Positions 19,138-30,585 of a DNA stretch of 64,000 nt are shown piece by piece. Below the pieces are notes generated by a model. That model was not told where the DNA came from. It saw only the letters and a list, made by a program, of their open reading frames with translations, and ran no database searches. The translations under genes were made by a program, and so were the position numbers. The DNA is from Citrobacter sp. MGH106 (GTDB taxonomy: Bacteria > Pseudomonadota > Gammaproteobacteria > Enterobacterales > Enterobacteriaceae): assembly GCF_001037495.1 (NCBI RefSeq), contig NZ_KQ089822.1:1736001-1800000 (forward strand), read 5' to 3'. The number at the start of each line of letters is the position of its first letter. Positions within the stretch are counted from its first letter, which is position 1.

Positions 19138-20613
19138 ATGGCGGTAACGCAAACAGCCCAGGCATGTGACCTGGTCATTTTCGGTGCGAAGGGCGATCTT
19201 GCGCGACGGAAATTGCTGCCTTCCCTGTATCAACTGGAAAAGGCCGGTCAGATTAGCCCGGATACCCGCATTATAGGGGTAGGACGTGCCGACTGGGACA
19301 AAGCAGCCTATACCAAGGTTGTACGCGAAGCGCTCGAAACCTTCATGAAAGAAAAGATTGATGAAGGTTTGTGGGACACCCTCAGTGGTCGCCTGGAGTT
19401 TTGTAATCTGGACGTTAATGATACCGCGGCATTTAACCGTCTGGGCGAGATGCTGGATCAGAAAGCACGTACCACTATTAACTATTTTGCTATGCCGCCA
19501 AGCACCTTTGGCGCAATCTGCAAAGGTTTGGGCGAAGCAAAACTGAACGCTAAACCTGCTCGTGTGGTAATGGAAAAACCGTTGGGGACGTCGCTGGCGA
19601 CCTCCCGCGAAATCAACGACCAGGTGGGCGAGTATTTCGAAGAGTGCCAGGTTTACCGTATCGACCACTATCTCGGCAAAGAGACGGTACTGAACCTGTT
19701 GGCACTGCGTTTTGCCAACTCCCTGTTTGTGAACAACTGGGATAACCGCACTATCGATCACGTAGAAATTACCGTGGCGGAAGAGGTGGGTATTGAAGGT
19801 CGTTGGGGTTATTTTGACCAGGCCGGTCAAATGCGCGATATGATCCAGAACCACCTGTTGCAGATCCTGTGCATGATCGCGATGTCGCCGCCGTCCGACC
19901 TGAGCGCTGACAGCATCCGTGACGAAAAAGTGAAGGTACTGAAATCACTGCGCCGTATCGATCGCTCGAACGTACGTGAAAAAACGGTTCGTGGCCAGTA
20001 CACCACTGGTTTTGCTCAGGGTAAAAAAGTTCCGGGGTATCTGGAAGAAGAAGGCGCGAACAAGAGCAGCAATACGGAAACCTTTGTTGCTATCCGCGTG
20101 GATATCGACAACTGGCGCTGGGCGGGTGTTCCATTCTACCTGCGTACCGGTAAGCGCCTGCCGACGAAATGCTCTGAAGTTGTTGTCTACTTCAAAACGC
20201 CTGAGCTGAATCTGTTTAAAGAATCCTGGCAGGATCTGCCGCAGAACAAACTGACAATCCGTTTGCAGCCTGATGAGGGTGTCGATATTCAGGTGCTTAA
20301 CAAAGTACCGGGCCTGGACCACAAGCATAATCTGCAGATCACCAAGCTGGATCTGAGTTACTCCGAAACCTTCAATCAAACGCATCTGGCCGATGCTTAC
20401 GAACGTTTGCTGCTGGAAACCATGCGTGGTATTCAGGCGCTGTTTGTACGCCGTGATGAGGTAGAAGAAGCGTGGAAGTGGGTTGACTCCATCACCGAAG
20501 CCTGGGCGATGGATAACGACGCGCCGAAGCCATACCAGGCGGGGACCTGGGGACCGGTTGCCTCCGTGGCGATGATCACTCGTGACGGTCGTTCCTGGAA
20601 TGAATTCGAATAA
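19138..20613 (+). CDS. zwf: Glucose-6-phosphate dehydrogenase
   Basis: This 491-residue enzyme oxidises glucose-6-phosphate with NADP, the entry to the pentose phosphate and Entner-Doudoroff routes. The nucleotide-binding [10 protein letters not shown] starts at about residue 16, and the catalytic signature RIDHYLGKE lies at about 174-183. I start at MAVTQTAQ behind GAGGAG, 14 codons into the longest frame. HexR and probably SoxS/MarA sites lie upstream. Confidence 0.98.
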   Translation: MAVTQTAQACDLVIFGAKGDLARRKLLPSLYQLEKAGQISPDTRIIGVGRADWDKAAYTKVVREALETFMKEKIDEGLWDTLSGRLEFCNLDVNDTAAFNRLGEMLDQKARTTINYFAMPPSTFGAICKGLGEAKLNAKPARVVMEKPLGTSLATSREINDQVGEYFEECQVYRIDHYLGKETVLNLLALRFANSLFVNNWDNRTIDHVEITVAEEVGIEGRWGYFDQAGQMRDMIQNHLLQILCMIAMSPPSDLSADSIRDEKVKVLKSLRRIDRSNVREKTVRGQYTTGFAQGKKVPGYLEEEGANKSSNTETFVAIRVDIDNWRWAGVPFYLRTGKRLPTKCSEVVVYFKTPELNLFKESWQDLPQNKLTIRLQPDEGVDIQVLNKVPGLDHKHNLQITKLDLSYSETFNQTHLADAYERLLLETMRGIQALFVRRDEVEEAWKWVDSITEAWAMDNDAPKPYQAGTWGPVASVAMITRDGRSWNEFE

Positions 20614-20618
20614 AATAT

Positions 20619-20643
20619 CACCTAATCATTAGGTGTTATTTTA
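20619..20643 (+). terminator. Terminator-like hairpin after zwf
   Basis: CACCTAAT-C-ATTAGGTG gives an eight-bp stem with a one-base centre starting five bases after the zwf stop, followed by TTATTTTA. The stem is AT-rich and the T-run interrupted, so termination may be partial. A stronger terminator lies 50 bases on. Confidence 0.55.
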
Positions 20644-20690
20644 CCGGTAACATGATCTAACACAGATTGTAGAATAATTTTTGCACTTTT

Positions 20691-20726
20691 AAGCCTCGCG
20701 TGGATTCACCCGCGAGGCTTTTTTTA
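20691..20726 (+). terminator. Strong intrinsic terminator between zwf and edd
   Basis: AAGCCTCGCG, a ten-base loop, and CGCGAGGCTT form a perfect ten-bp stem followed by a T tract. It ends zwf transcripts and leaves edd-eda to its own promoter in 20727-20847. Confidence 0.9.
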
Positions 20727-20847
20727 TTACACTGCCTGAAACGATTTTGCCCCTGAGCTACGGCTAGTAAGCGATTCAGCATAATTTAACTATCTTGAAA
20801 CGCATTGTTAATCCGACCGCTCTGACAGATAAATTTTAGGAGCCTCT

Positions 20848-22659
20848 ATGAATCCGAATTTGTTACGCGTAACACAACGTATCATCGAACGTTCTCGTGA
20901 GACACGTTCCGCCTACCTCTCGCGCATCGAACAGGCTAAAACGACAACTGTTCACCGTTCACAGTTGGCATGCGGAAATCTGGCGCACGGTTTTGCTGCC
21001 TGTCAGCCTGACGACAAAGCATCGCTGAAAAGCATGTTGCGTAACAATATCGCGATCATTACCTCCTATAACGACATGCTTTCCGCGCATCAGCCGTATG
21101 AACATTATCCGGCTATCATTCGCAAAGCACTGCATGAAGCCAATGCGGTAGGGCAGGTTGCCGGTGGTGTGCCTGCTATGTGTGATGGCGTGACCCAGGG
21201 GCAGGATGGGATGGAGCTTTCATTGCTAAGCCGCGAAGTGATTGCGATGTCTGCGGCGGTGGGTTTATCTCATAATATGTTCGACGGCGCATTGTTCCTC
21301 GGCGTGTGCGATAAAATTGTCCCGGGCCTGGCGATGGCGGCGTTGTCCTTTGGTCATCTGCCTTCTGTCTTTATCCCATCAGGTCCGATGGCGAGCGGTC
21401 TGGCGAACAAAGAAAAAGTGCGTATTCGTCAGCTGTATGCAGAAGGAAAAGTGGACCGTATGGCTCTGCTTGAATCCGAGGCTGCGTCTTATCACGCACC
21501 AGGAACCTGTACGTTCTACGGCACCGCTAATACCAACCAGATGGTCGTTGAGTTTATGGGGATGCAACTGCCAGGCTCCTCTTTCGTACATCCGGATGCT
21601 CCGTTACGTGAAGCACTGACAGCTGCTGCTGCTCGTCAGGTAACGCGCCTTACCGGAAATGGCAACGAATGGATGCCGATCGGCAAAATGATCGATGAAA
21701 AAGTGGTGGTCAACGGGATCGTAGCGCTGCTGGCGACAGGGGGGTCTACCAACCATACGATGCATCTGGTAGCGATGGCGCGCGCGGCCGGAATTTTGAT
21801 CAACTGGGATGACTTCTCCGATCTGTCCGATATCGTGCCGCTGATGGCACGCTTGTACCCGAATGGTCCGGCGGATATCAACCACTTCCAGGCTGCAGGT
21901 GGTGTACCGGTATTAATGCGTGAACTGCTTAATGCAGGTCTGCTGCACGAAGATGTTAACACCGTAGCCGGGTTTGGTTTATCTCGCTACACCCTTGAGC
22001 CATGGCTTAACAACGGTGAGCTGGACTGGCGTGAAGGTGCCACGAAGTCTCTCGACAGCAATGTGATCGCGACTTTCGATAAGCCGTTCTCGCATCACGG
22101 CGGTACTAAAGTGTTGAGTGGTAACCTGGGACGTGCGGTGATGAAAACATCAGCCGTGCCGGTAGAGAACCAGGTCATAGAGGCTCCGGCTATTGTCTTT
22201 GAAAGTCAGCATGATGTGTTACCTGCTTTCGATGCTGGCTTGCTGGACCGCGATTGCGTGGTGGTTGTGCGCCATCAGGGACCAAAAGCGAATGGAATGC
22301 CAGAATTACATAAACTCATGCCGCCACTTGGTGTATTATTGGACCGTTGTTTCAAAATCGCGTTAGTTACCGATGGACGACTTTCAGGTGCTTCAGGTAA
22401 AGTGCCTTCAGCAATCCATGTAACCCCGGAAGCCTATGATGGCGGGCTGCTGGCTAAAGTGCGTGATGGCGACATCATTCGTGTGAATGGACAGACAGGT
22501 GAATTGACGCTGCTGGTGGATGAAGAGGAACTTGCCTCTCGTCAGCCTCATATTCCTGACCTCAGCGCTTCGCGTGTGGGAACAGGCCGTGAGATGTTCA
22601 GCGCGTTGCGCGAAAAGCTGTCCGGTGCGGAGCAGGGCGCAACCTGTATCACTTTTTAA
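20848..22659 (+). CDS. edd: Phosphogluconate dehydratase
   Basis: This 603-residue Fe-S enzyme of the IlvD/Edd family dehydrates 6-phosphogluconate to 2-keto-3-deoxy-6-phosphogluconate, the first dedicated step of the Entner-Doudoroff pathway. Conserved cluster-binding context is seen at [10 protein letters not shown] (about 110-119) and [14 protein letters not shown] (about 218-231). A C-terminal barrel contains [10 protein letters not shown]. The gene has a good RBS (TAGGAG) and is followed by eda after 36 bases. Confidence 0.98.
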   Translation: MNPNLLRVTQRIIERSRETRSAYLSRIEQAKTTTVHRSQLACGNLAHGFAACQPDDKASLKSMLRNNIAIITSYNDMLSAHQPYEHYPAIIRKALHEANAVGQVAGGVPAMCDGVTQGQDGMELSLLSREVIAMSAAVGLSHNMFDGALFLGVCDKIVPGLAMAALSFGHLPSVFIPSGPMASGLANKEKVRIRQLYAEGKVDRMALLESEAASYHAPGTCTFYGTANTNQMVVEFMGMQLPGSSFVHPDAPLREALTAAAARQVTRLTGNGNEWMPIGKMIDEKVVVNGIVALLATGGSTNHTMHLVAMARAAGILINWDDFSDLSDIVPLMARLYPNGPADINHFQAAGGVPVLMRELLNAGLLHEDVNTVAGFGLSRYTLEPWLNNGELDWREGATKSLDSNVIATFDKPFSHHGGTKVLSGNLGRAVMKTSAVPVENQVIEAPAIVFESQHDVLPAFDAGLLDRDCVVVVRHQGPKANGMPELHKLMPPLGVLLDRCFKIALVTDGRLSGASGKVPSAIHVTPEAYDGGLLAKVRDGDIIRVNGQTGELTLLVDEEELASRQPHIPDLSASRVGTGREMFSALREKLSGAEQGATCITF

Positions 22660-22695
22660 ACGACAAATTTTGTAATCAGGCGAGAGAAAACTCTG

Positions 22696-23337
22696 ATGAA
22701 AAACTGGAAGACAAGTGCAGAAGCAATCCTGACCACTGGCCCGGTAGTACCGGTTATCGTGGTAAATAAACTGGAACACGCGGTGCCGATGGCGAAAGCG
22801 TTGGTTGCAGGGGGCGTGCGCGTTCTGGAAGTGACCTTACGTACCGCATGTGCGATGGATGCCATTCGCGCGATTGCTAAAGAAGTCCCGGACGCGATTG
22901 TCGGCGCAGGTACCGTTCTGAATCCACAGCAACTGGCAGAAGTAACGGAAGCGGGCGCGCAGTTTGCGATTAGCCCAGGTCTGACCGAGCCCCTGTTGAA
23001 AGCCGCAACTGAAGGAACTATTCCGTTGATCCCAGGTATCAGCACCGTTTCTGAACTGATGCTGGGTATGGACTATGGTTTGAAAGAGTTTAAATTCTTC
23101 CCGGCAGAAGCTAACGGCGGTACTAAAGCGTTGCAGGCGATTGCAGGTCCGTTCTCCCAGGTACGTTTCTGCCCGACCGGTGGTATCTCCCCGGCGAATT
23201 ACCGTGACTACCTGGCGCTGAAAAGCGTACTGTGCATCGGTGGATCCTGGCTGGTTCCGGCAGACGCGCTGGAAGCGGGTGATTACGATCGCATCACTAA
23301 ACTGGCTCGCGAAGCCGTAGAAGGCGCGAAGCAGTAA
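22696..23337 (+). CDS. eda: KDPG/KHG aldolase
   Basis: This 213-residue class I aldolase splits 2-keto-3-deoxy-6-phosphogluconate into pyruvate and glyceraldehyde-3-phosphate. The Schiff-base lysine is K133 (EFKFFPAE), with E45 and R49 (LEVTLRT) in the active site. Length matches E. coli Eda. It is cotranscribed with edd. KDPG is also the inducer that inactivates HexR, linking this gene with the regulator upstream. Confidence 0.98.
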   Translation: MKNWKTSAEAILTTGPVVPVIVVNKLEHAVPMAKALVAGGVRVLEVTLRTACAMDAIRAIAKEVPDAIVGAGTVLNPQQLAEVTEAGAQFAISPGLTEPLLKAATEGTIPLIPGISTVSELMLGMDYGLKEFKFFPAEANGGTKALQAIAGPFSQVRFCPTGGISPANYRDYLALKSVLCIGGSWLVPADALEAGDYDRITKLAREAVEGAKQ

Positions 23338-23385
23338 GATCTGTTGTGCCGGGCAGTGCTGCACTGACCCGGCCTGCGAATACTT

Positions 23386-23414
23386 TAAAATGGGCCATCG
23401 GGCCCGTTTTTTTT
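23386..23414. terminator. Terminator between eda and purT
   Basis: GGGCC-ATCG-GGCCC followed by GTTTTTTTT, with an A-rich left flank, forms a short GC-rich hairpin between the convergent eda and purT genes. The plus-strand T-run is the stronger, so it mainly serves eda. Confidence 0.8.
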
Positions 23415-24591
23415 ATCCTGCTACATTCACCTGTGCGGCGGCGTTTTTCGCGCGTTCAACCGCCTCGTCAACGTTGTCTGCCGTCGTCAGTACGACGCCT
23501 AAGCGACGGGTTCCGTCGATTTCAGGTTTACCGAACAGACGGAGTTGCAACCCTGCACCAACGGCACTGTCAACGTTATCAAATGTGACATTCTGACTGG
23601 TAAGTTGTGGCAGGATAACGGCTGATGCAGATGGCCCATACTGGCGGATTGCGCCAACCGGAAGCCCGAGGAATGCGCGAACGTGCAGGGCAAACTCGGA
23701 TAGATCCTGTGAAATCAATGTCACCATACCCGTATCATGTGGGCGAGGGGATACCTCGCTGAAAATCACCTCGTCACCGCACACAAACAGCTCTACGCCA
23801 AACAATCCGTAACCGCCCAACGCCAGTACCACTTTGCGAGCGATTTCCTGTGCACGTTCCAGCGCCAGTTCGCTCATTTTCTGGGGCTGCCAGGATTCAC
23901 GATAGTCGCCATCTTCTTGACGATGGCCTACCGGCGCACAAAAGTGCACACCATCGACGGCGCTTACGGTCAACAGGGTGATTTCAAAGTCGAAATTAAC
24001 CACACCTTCCACGATAACGCGTCCTGCGCCCGCTCGGCCACCCTGCTGGGCATAATCCCAGGCTCTGGCAAGCTGATCGGCTGAACGGATAAAACTCTGT
24101 CCTTTTCCGGAGGAACTCATCACCGGCTTCACGATGCAGGGGAATCCAATTTCGGCCACGGCTTCGCGAAAGCGAGTTTCGCTGTCAGCAAAGCGGAATG
24201 ATGAGGTCGGTAAGGACAGTTCTTCCGCGGCGAGGCGACGGATACCTTCACGATTCATGGTCAGTTGGGTCGCGCGCGCGCAAGGCACGACGTTCAGACC
24301 TTCCTGCTCCAGCGCTACCAACGTACTCGTGGCAATGGCTTCAATCTCAGGAACGATATAGTGTGGTTTTTCGTGCGCGACAACCTGACGCAAAGCGTCA
24401 CCATCCAGCATATTGATTACGTATGAGCGATGGGCAACGTGCATAGCTGGTGCGTCAGGGTAACGATCCACGGCAATGACTTCTACACCCAGGCGTTGGC
24501 ATTCAATCGCGACTTCTTTACCCAGTTCACCTGATCCTAATAACATCACTCGCGTTGCTGCCGGACGCAGCGCTGTGCCTAATAACGTCAT
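23413..24591 (-). CDS. purT: Formate-dependent GAR transformylase PurT
   Basis: This 392-residue ATP-grasp enzyme uses formate and ATP to formylate glycinamide ribonucleotide in purine synthesis, an alternative to folate-dependent PurN. The N-terminal nucleotide-like fold includes [11 protein letters not shown], and the ATP-grasp core includes [12 protein letters not shown] and FGVELFV. Length equals that of E. coli PurT. A PurR box lies 36 bases upstream. Confidence 0.97.
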   Translation of the reverse strand: MTLLGTALRPAATRVMLLGSGELGKEVAIECQRLGVEVIAVDRYPDAPAMHVAHRSYVINMLDGDALRQVVAHEKPHYIVPEIEAIATSTLVALEQEGLNVVPCARATQLTMNREGIRRLAAEELSLPTSSFRFADSETRFREAVAEIGFPCIVKPVMSSSGKGQSFIRSADQLARAWDYAQQGGRAGAGRVIVEGVVNFDFEITLLTVSAVDGVHFCAPVGHRQEDGDYRESWQPQKMSELALERAQEIARKVVLALGGYGLFGVELFVCGDEVIFSEVSPRPHDTGMVTLISQDLSEFALHVRAFLGLPVGAIRQYGPSASAVILPQLTSQNVTFDNVDSAVGAGLQLRLFGKPEIDGTRRLGVVLTTADNVDEAVERAKNAAAQVNVAG

Positions 24592-24626
24592 AAATTAATC
24601 CCCTGTTTTATCTGGGCGCAGTATAT

Positions 24627-24642
24627 ACGAAAACGTTTGCGT
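24627..24642 (-). promoter_or_regulatory. PurR operator of purT
   Basis: Read on the minus strand the site is ACGCAAACGTTTTCGT, which matches the PurR consensus ACGCAAACGTTTNCNT. Its position 36-51 bases before the purT start agrees with purine-responsive repression. Confidence 0.9.
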
Positions 24643-24684
24643 CTGTCTTTATTACCAGGTTGATTTCAAGGGTGAAAAAGAATA

Positions 24685-24704
24685 TACTGTACATAAATAC
24701 AGGT
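24685..24704 (+). promoter_or_regulatory. LexA (SOS) box of yebG
   Basis: TACTGTACATAAATACAGGT contains CTGT-N8-ACAG, the LexA signature. It overlaps the promoter region 20 bases before yebG, a known SOS gene. Confidence 0.92.
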
Positions 24705-24723
24705 AATTTATGAGGCTGCAAAA

Positions 24724-25014
24724 ATGGCGGTTGAAGTTAAATACGTTGTCATTCGGGAAGGTGAGGAAAAAATGTCGTTTACCAGTAAAAAGGAAGCCGA
24801 TGCTTATGACAAAATGCTTGATACGGCAGATCTGCTCGATACGTGGCTGGAGCAGTCACCGGTCGCGCTGGAAGATGAGCAGCGTGAAGCGCTTTCCCTG
24901 TGGCTGGCTGAGCAAAAAGATGTGCTGAGCGCGATCCTGAAAAACGGCAAACTGCCATCCCCACAGGTGGTCGATAACGATGCTTCTGCTGAGGATGATA
25001 CACAGGCTGCCTGA
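24724..25014 (+). CDS. yebG: SOS-induced protein YebG
   Basis: This 96-residue acidic cytosolic protein has the fold family named after YebG. It begins MAVEVKYVVIREGEEKMSFT, as in E. coli, and ends in an acidic tail. In E. coli it is induced by DNA damage under LexA; the LexA box here supports the same control. Its biochemical role is not established. Confidence 0.95.
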   Translation: MAVEVKYVVIREGEEKMSFTSKKEADAYDKMLDTADLLDTWLEQSPVALEDEQREALSLWLAEQKDVLSAILKNGKLPSPQVVDNDASAEDDTQAA

Positions 25015-25133
25015 TCCGACTTGCGCTCCTGAGGTTTTGTACCATGCTTTTCCCTGAATCATTGTGCTGTACCCAACTGATTTCACGTTGCATTAATAGC
25101 GACTGAAAGACGAAGGGGATAAAGGAGAAAAGA

Positions 25134-25490
25134 ATGAATAAAACAAGAGCGTTGTTGAGCCTGCTGCTGTTATCTGCCAGCGTGTCAGTTTTTGCGGCTA
25201 ATACGGAGAGTAAATCAGTCAATTTTCCAAACTGTGAAGGTTTGAAAGCTGACGGTATCGCGGCAAGTGTGAAACGCGACTACCTGCAAAACCGTATTGT
25301 ACGTTGGGCCGACGATCAAAAAAGGCTCGGGCAACTTGATCCTGTTGCCTGGGTGAACCCGCAGGATATTGTTGGTAAAGACGGACAATGGACGGTACCT
25401 CTTACCGTTCGTGGGAAAAGCAGCGATATTCAATATCAGGTTAAGCTTGATTGTAAAGCCGGCACGGCGGAGTACCTGCAACGGCAGTAG
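25134..25490 (+). CDS. yebF: Secreted protein YebF
   Basis: This 118-residue protein has a signal peptide of about 21 residues (ending SVFA, then ANTES). The mature part has two cysteines (NCEG and DCKAG), probably joined in a disulfide. E. coli YebF is exported to the periplasm and can leave the cell through outer-membrane porins; its native job is unclear. RBS AGGAG lies before the start. yebE follows but is separated by 91 bases. Confidence 0.93.
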   Translation: MNKTRALLSLLLLSASVSVFAANTESKSVNFPNCEGLKADGIAASVKRDYLQNRIVRWADDQKRLGQLDPVAWVNPQDIVGKDGQWTVPLTVRGKSSDIQYQVKLDCKAGTAEYLQRQ

Positions 25491-25581
25491 CTGAATTTGC
25501 ACATCTTTTGATGACCTGAACACTTCCTGACATCCCCTCGGGTACGCTTTGATGATTATTCGTCTGTACTTGAGGGGCAAA

Positions 25582-26241
25582 ATGGCTAACTGGCTGAATC
25601 AACTTCAATCTCTTCTTGGGCAAAAAGGATCATCCGGTTCATCTTCCGGTGAACAAGGACTGAGCAAACTGCTGGTTCCCGGTGCATTAGGCGGTCTGGC
25701 AGGATTACTAGTCGCCAACAAATCCTCACGCAAATTACTCACTAAATACGGTACCAGCGCACTGTTGGTTGGTGGCGGTGCGATCGCCGGTAGCGTTTTA
25801 TGGAATAAATACAAAGATAAAGTCCGCGCAGCGCACCAGGATGAACCTCAGTTTGGCACGCAGAGTACACCGCTGGATGAACGTACTGAACGTCTGATCC
25901 TGGCGCTGGTATTTGCGGCTAAAAGCGATGGTCATATTGATGCTAAAGAGCGAGCCGCTATCGAACAACAGCTGCGTGACGCGGGAGTGGAAGAGCAAGG
26001 GCGTGTTCTGATTGAGCGGGCCATTGAACAACCGCTTGATCCTCAACGCCTCGCTCAAGGGATCCGCAACGAAGAAGAGGCGCTGGAAATTTACTTCCTG
26101 AGCTGTGCAGCTATTGATATCGACCACTTTATGGAGCGCAGTTATCTGAATGCGCTGGGTGATGCACTGAAGATCCCACAGGATGTTCGTGAGGGTATCG
26201 AGCAGGATCTCAAACAGCAAAAACAGGCGTTGCCGGGTTAA
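25582..26241 (+). CDS. yebE: Inner-membrane protein YebE with TerB-like domain
   Basis: This 219-residue DUF533 protein has a glycine-rich hydrophobic segment at about 35-75 ([14 protein letters not shown] and [11 protein letters not shown]). A TerB-like helical domain follows at about 100-205, including [18 protein letters not shown] start at MANWLNQLQ, the family start, 11 codons into the longest frame. In E. coli it belongs to the envelope-stress (Cpx) regulon. I see no convincing CpxR site here. Confidence 0.92.
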   Translation: MANWLNQLQSLLGQKGSSGSSSGEQGLSKLLVPGALGGLAGLLVANKSSRKLLTKYGTSALLVGGGAIAGSVLWNKYKDKVRAAHQDEPQFGTQSTPLDERTERLILALVFAAKSDGHIDAKERAAIEQQLRDAGVEEQGRVLIERAIEQPLDPQRLAQGIRNEEEALEIYFLSCAAIDIDHFMERSYLNALGDALKIPQDVREGIEQDLKQQKQALPG

Positions 26242-26327
26242 ATAGTTACGCTTGAGGAGCACGTTTCGCTTGCATCATTGCTGACTTTTGCCACCCTTAT
26301 AGGATGTTTAAGCAGAAGAACAATGAC

Positions 26328-28403
26328 ATGCTACCAAAAGCTCCTCGTATTCCACATGCCATGACGCAGCATGGCGATACTCGTGTTGATAATTATTACT
26401 GGTTGCGAGATGACACCCGCTCGCAGCCAGAAGTGCTGGACTATCTGCAACAAGAAAATGCATATGGCCGCCAGGTTATGGCTTCCCAGCAGGCATTGCA
26501 GGATCGTGTGCTGAAAGAAATTATCGACCGTATTCCCCCTCAGGATGTTTCTGCTCCTTATGTGAAAAATGGTTATCGCTACCGGCATATTTATGAACCG
26601 GGATGTGAATATGCCATTTATCAGCGTCAGTCTGCTCTCAATGAAGAGTGGGATGAATGGGATACCTTGCTGGATGGTAACCAGCGTGCAGCCCACAGCG
26701 AATTCTATACGCTGGGAGGACTCGCAATATCACCCGATAATACCGTTATGGCTCTGGCGGAGGATTACCTGTCTCGTCGGCAATATGGCATTCGTTTTCG
26801 CAATCTACAAACCGGGAACTGGTATCCGGAAGTACTGGATAATGTTGAGCCGGAATTGGTCTGGGCGAACGATTCGCAGACCTTTTATTATGTTCGCAAA
26901 CATGAAACAACATTATTACCGTATCAGGTATGGCGGCATACCGTTGGATCACCATCCATTCATGATCAACTGGTGTATGAAGAAGCTGACGATATGTTTT
27001 ATGTCAGTTTGCACAAAACCACCTCGCAGCATTATGTTGTTATCCATGTCGCCAGCGCGACAACCAGCGAAGTATTGTTGCTTGATGCGGAGCTGGCCGA
27101 TGCCGAGCCGCTGGTTTTTTTGCCACGGCGTAAAGACCATGAGTACAGCCTTGATCACTATCAGCACGCGTTTTATCTGCGATCTAACAGTCAGGGGAAA
27201 AACTTTGGTTTGTATCGCACCCGCGTGCGTGATGAACAGGCCTGGGAAGTGCTGATCCCGCCGCGTGATAGCGTCATGCTGGAAGGATTTACGCTGTTTA
27301 CCGACTGGCTGGTGGTGGAGGAGCGTCAGCGCGGTTTAACCAGTTTACGACAAATCAACCGCAAAACGCGTGAAGTGGTCGGGATTGCTTTCGACGATCC
27401 GGCTTACGTAACGTGGCTGGCGTACAATCCCGAGCCGGAGACATCGCGCCTGCGTTATGGCTATTCATCCATGACGACGCCGGACACCCTGTTTGAACTG
27501 GATATGGACACCGGAGAGCGACGTGTACTCAAACAGACGGATGTCCCCGGATTCGACGCGGCCGATTACCGCAGTGAGCATGTGTGGATCACCGCGCGCG
27601 ATGGTACGGAGGTTCCTGTCTCGCTGGTTTACCATCAAAAGCATTTTCGCAAAGGGAAAAATCCCTTACTGGTTTATGGTTATGGCTCTTATGGCGCTAG
27701 CATGGACGCAGATTTCAGCAGCAGTCGCCTGAGTCTGCTGGATCGGGGGTTTGTTTATGCCATCGCGCATGTGCGGGGCGGCGGTGAACTGGGACAGCAG
27801 TGGTACGAAGATGGTAAGTTTCTGCAAAAGAAAAATACCTTTAATGATTATCTCGATGTTTGCGAGGCACTATTAAAACTGGGTTACGGTGCACCTTCAC
27901 TGTGTTATGGCATGGGGGGAAGCGCTGGTGGGATGCTAATGGGGGTTGCAATTAACGAACGCCCGCAGCTGTTTCATGGTGTTATTGCACAGGTACCGTT
28001 CGTCGATGTCGTGACCACGATGCTGGATGAGTCAATTCCACTGACCACCGGGGAATTTGAAGAGTGGGGTAATCCGCAGGACGCGGAGTACTATGCTTAC
28101 ATGAAAAGCTACAGCCCGTACGATAATGTCACCGCGCAAGCCTATCCACATCTGTTGGTCACCACCGGGCTACATGATTCTCAGGTGCAATACTGGGAGC
28201 CGGCAAAGTGGGTAGCGAAACTGCGGGAGCTGAAAACGGATGACCACCTGCTGCTACTGTGTACGGATATGGACTCCGGGCACGGGGGCAAATCTGGTCG
28301 CTTTAAATCGTATGAAGGCGTGGCCCTTGAGTTCGCTTTTTTGATAGGACTGGCGCAAGGGACACTACCCGGGCAGGCAACAACTCAGGCGTTATCGAGA
28401 TAG
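26328..28403 (+). CDS. ptrB: Oligopeptidase B (protease II)
   Basis: This 691-residue cytosolic serine peptidase of the prolyl-oligopeptidase family cuts short peptides after Lys or Arg. An N-terminal beta-propeller is followed by the alpha/beta-hydrolase domain. The nucleophile is S532 in GGSAGG; by colinearity with E. coli the rest of the triad is D617 (GLHDSQ) and H652 (DSGHGG). I start at [10 protein letters not shown], eight codons inside the longest frame. The 3' end overlaps exoX on the other strand by 19 bases. Confidence 0.97.
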   Translation: MLPKAPRIPHAMTQHGDTRVDNYYWLRDDTRSQPEVLDYLQQENAYGRQVMASQQALQDRVLKEIIDRIPPQDVSAPYVKNGYRYRHIYEPGCEYAIYQRQSALNEEWDEWDTLLDGNQRAAHSEFYTLGGLAISPDNTVMALAEDYLSRRQYGIRFRNLQTGNWYPEVLDNVEPELVWANDSQTFYYVRKHETTLLPYQVWRHTVGSPSIHDQLVYEEADDMFYVSLHKTTSQHYVVIHVASATTSEVLLLDAELADAEPLVFLPRRKDHEYSLDHYQHAFYLRSNSQGKNFGLYRTRVRDEQAWEVLIPPRDSVMLEGFTLFTDWLVVEERQRGLTSLRQINRKTREVVGIAFDDPAYVTWLAYNPEPETSRLRYGYSSMTTPDTLFELDMDTGERRVLKQTDVPGFDAADYRSEHVWITARDGTEVPVSLVYHQKHFRKGKNPLLVYGYGSYGASMDADFSSSRLSLLDRGFVYAIAHVRGGGELGQQWYEDGKFLQKKNTFNDYLDVCEALLKLGYGAPSLCYGMGGSAGGMLMGVAINERPQLFHGVIAQVPFVDVVTTMLDESIPLTTGEFEEWGNPQDAEYYAYMKSYSPYDNVTAQAYPHLLVTTGLHDSQVQYWEPAKWVAKLRELKTDDHLLLLCTDMDSGHGGKSGRFKSYEGVALEFAFLIGLAQGTLPGQATTQALSR

Positions 28404-29047
28404 TGCTTAAGCGTTAGTCGTAGTTCCGGGCTCATACTGTCAAGGTTATTAAACAGCCAGCGCAAATAGCCCGGATCGCGTTCAGCCACTTCTGATACCG
28501 CTTTGCCGCGGTATTTGCCAAAGGTAAATGTGGTCAACAGTGCCGGGCGACCGGTGATGTCGGCCATTTGCTCTGCTGACCAACCCGACGTGTTTATGAT
28601 GTCGATCAGCAATGCAGCAGTGATGTAGCAATCGTAAAGGGCACGGTGATGATGCAGACCGGAAGGCGTCTGTACATTCAGTTTGCGGGATTTATAGAGT
28701 GCCATATTGCTGTATTTAATTCCCGGCCACAGACGGCGGGAAAGCTTCATGGTGCAAATCCACTCTCCGGGCATGTCTGGCAATACACGACGGTCAAAAC
28801 TCGCATTGTGCGCTACGTACCACTCGCTGCCGTAATAATGCGGGATGACGTCTTCAATCCAGGGTTTATCCGCCACCATGGATTCGGTAATACGGTGAAT
28901 TGCCATCGCCTGAGGACTAATGGGACGGTCAGGGCGCACCAGGTGGCTCATTGGATTGACAATCTGTCCGTCTACTACATCGACAGAAGCAATCTCAACA
29001 ATGCCTCCCTGCAGGCCACAGGTTTCTGTATCTATTATGCGCAACAT
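28385..29047 (-). CDS. exoX: Exodeoxyribonuclease X
   Basis: This 220-residue DnaQ-like 3'-5' exonuclease contributes to mismatch repair and UV resistance. DEDDh motifs are visible: IIDTET (D6, E8), HNASFD, and [11 protein letters not shown]-terminal segment [20 protein letters not shown] is the DUF3820-like tail of ExoX. I start at MLRIIDTE rather than 15 codons upstream because the exonuclease motif must lie at the N-terminus. Confidence 0.95.
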   Translation of the reverse strand: MLRIIDTETCGLQGGIVEIASVDVVDGQIVNPMSHLVRPDRPISPQAMAIHRITESMVADKPWIEDVIPHYYGSEWYVAHNASFDRRVLPDMPGEWICTMKLSRRLWPGIKYSNMALYKSRKLNVQTPSGLHHHRALYDCYITAALLIDIINTSGWSAEQMADITGRPALLTTFTFGKYRGKAVSEVAERDPGYLRWLFNNLDSMSPELRLTLKHYLDNA

Positions 29048-29069
29048 GCCAAGCTCCTGACCAAAACGA

Positions 29070-29726
29070 CTAGCGTAATGGAATGATATCACCTTGCCAA
29101 CCCTGAGAGGTGCGTTGACCGGTTAAGAGCAGTGAACCGCGGTCGGCGCGCACAATCAAACGACCGCGCTCATCCCATAAAGCGCTGCTGCCGCGCGCAT
29201 TGGCCATCAGCACTGCAATGGCGAATTTATGCGAAAAACTTTGCAGTCGCGAGGTGGAGGAGAGAAGCTCAGGTTCGCTGATACACTGACTGGTGGTGAA
29301 CAGCGAAAACTCAGGGTCAATATCAATGCCCTCCGGCTGAGTATCGACAACGCTTATGGTGTTTCGCTGTCTGGCAATACAGGCTCCATGGCTCTGATGA
29401 AATGTTAACGGTGACGCCAGCCCGGGTGAAAAAAGGGCAATACCCTTCACAAACTGGTTGTTATGTTCAACCGGTAACCCCGCAATAATGGTCATGCGAT
29501 AACTCGCAGCGGCATGGGCCAGGGGTTGCAGGAGAGCCTCATCAGGAGGTGCCGGAAGAAAATCATCCCCATCGACGCATCCCAACAGCGAAAGGGAGGG
29601 GAAAACCAGCAATTCACACTGACATTTGGCAGCTGCTCTGATGAATTGCAGGTGATGCGCGACATGTTCTGTTAGCGTTGTCTGTAGAGGTTCGTACTGT
29701 GCTGCGGCAATTTTCCAGTGTGACAT
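29070..29726 (-). CDS. yobB: Nitrilase-fold protein YobB
   Basis: This 218-residue carbon-nitrogen hydrolase-fold protein matches E. coli YobB. In active nitrilase relatives a Glu follows the FP of the second strand, but here the text is LVFPSLSLLG. The Lys region reads TFHQSHGACI, with no clear Lys. Only a possible Cys (TSQCISEPE) remains. The canonical Glu-Lys-Cys triad therefore looks incomplete, and a hydrolase activity should not be assumed. It is upstream of exoX on the same strand. Confidence 0.88.
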   Translation of the reverse strand: MSHWKIAAAQYEPLQTTLTEHVAHHLQFIRAAAKCQCELLVFPSLSLLGCVDGDDFLPAPPDEALLQPLAHAAASYRMTIIAGLPVEHNNQFVKGIALFSPGLASPLTFHQSHGACIARQRNTISVVDTQPEGIDIDPEFSLFTTSQCISEPELLSSTSRLQSFSHKFAIAVLMANARGSSALWDERGRLIVRADRGSLLLTGQRTSQGWQGDIIPLR

Positions 29727-29832
29727 AATGACTTCCTTTTCATAGTGTCTACAATCATCCTTAAATTATAGATTAAGAATGTGCTTATACTTTAGCAGCC
29801 ACCATGTAAGGAATTGTAACGTAATATAAGGT

Positions 29833-30063
29833 TTATTTAACTTTCGGCTCGTAAGGTAAACGTGAGAGGGAAACCGATGCCAAACGGTGTGCGATCAGCC
29901 GCTCGCGAAACCAGTCGCGTAGATGTTCAGGTTGCTCGCGCTCGACGACTTCTGCAACGACAGGCATGTTATAGCGCTCTTTGAATGCGACACCTGCCGC
30001 GGCCAGATCAACATTGACCTTATCCATCTCATCTTGTTCAAGTTTAGCCAGGTTGATGTTCAT
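29833..30063 (-). CDS. holE: DNA polymerase III theta subunit
   Basis: This 76-residue subunit binds and stabilises the epsilon proofreading subunit of the replicase core. The sequence [20 protein letters not shown] agrees with E. coli theta. I chose ATG 30063, preceded by GGAGAAGCCC, because the upstream 31 codons have no similarity to the family. Confidence 0.95.
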   Translation of the reverse strand: MNINLAKLEQDEMDKVNVDLAAAGVAFKERYNMPVVAEVVEREQPEHLRDWFRERLIAHRLASVSLSRLPYEPKVK

Positions 30064-30207
30064 GGGCTTCTCCTTATCTCTATTCATTGGCGCGCAAAAG
30101 TTACTAAGAGAGTGCATTAATGGCAAGCCAGAAATGATGATTCTCGACTCGATCATTGTAGAAGGTTATTCTCTACAAATTAGACATAACAAAAAGGAAT
30201 AGTTGAT

Positions 30208-30582
30208 ATGCTTTCTACTGCATCTTTACTTCGCTATGCCCTCATCGCACTGACTTCCGCTCTGGCAACCCCCGCAGCGCTGGCTCATGCGCATTTGACA
30301 ACGCAAAGTCCTGAGGCGGATGCGCAGATCATAGCCTCTCCCCAGGCGTTGACTCTTAATTTTTCTGAAGGCGTTGAGCCTGCGTTCAGTGGCGCAACGC
30401 TTACAGGCCCAAAACAGACACAGATCAAAACCGGCAAGCCGACGCGCAATGAACAAGATAAGACGCAACTGATCATTCCGCTCGCTCAGTCACTGGATAC
30501 CGGGAAATATACGGTTGACTGGCATGTTGTATCAGTGGATGGTCACAAGACGAAAGGGCAATATACCTTTAGCGTGAAATAA
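30208..30582 (+). CDS. yobA: Periplasmic CopC-like protein YobA
   Basis: This 124-residue protein has a signal peptide of about 26 residues (cut before HAHLTTQ). The mature part is a CopC/PcoC-type beta-barrel with the family text FSEGVEPAFSGA and VDWHVVSVDGHKTKGQYTF. The N-terminal His of the mature chain and the late His residues are the copper-binding positions expected in CopC proteins. It heads the yobA-yebZ-yebY operon, linked to copper handling in E. coli. Confidence 0.94.
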   Translation: MLSTASLLRYALIALTSALATPAALAHAHLTTQSPEADAQIIASPQALTLNFSEGVEPAFSGATLTGPKQTQIKTGKPTRNEQDKTQLIIPLAQSLDTGKYTVDWHVVSVDGHKTKGQYTFSVK

Positions 30583-30585
30583 ACC

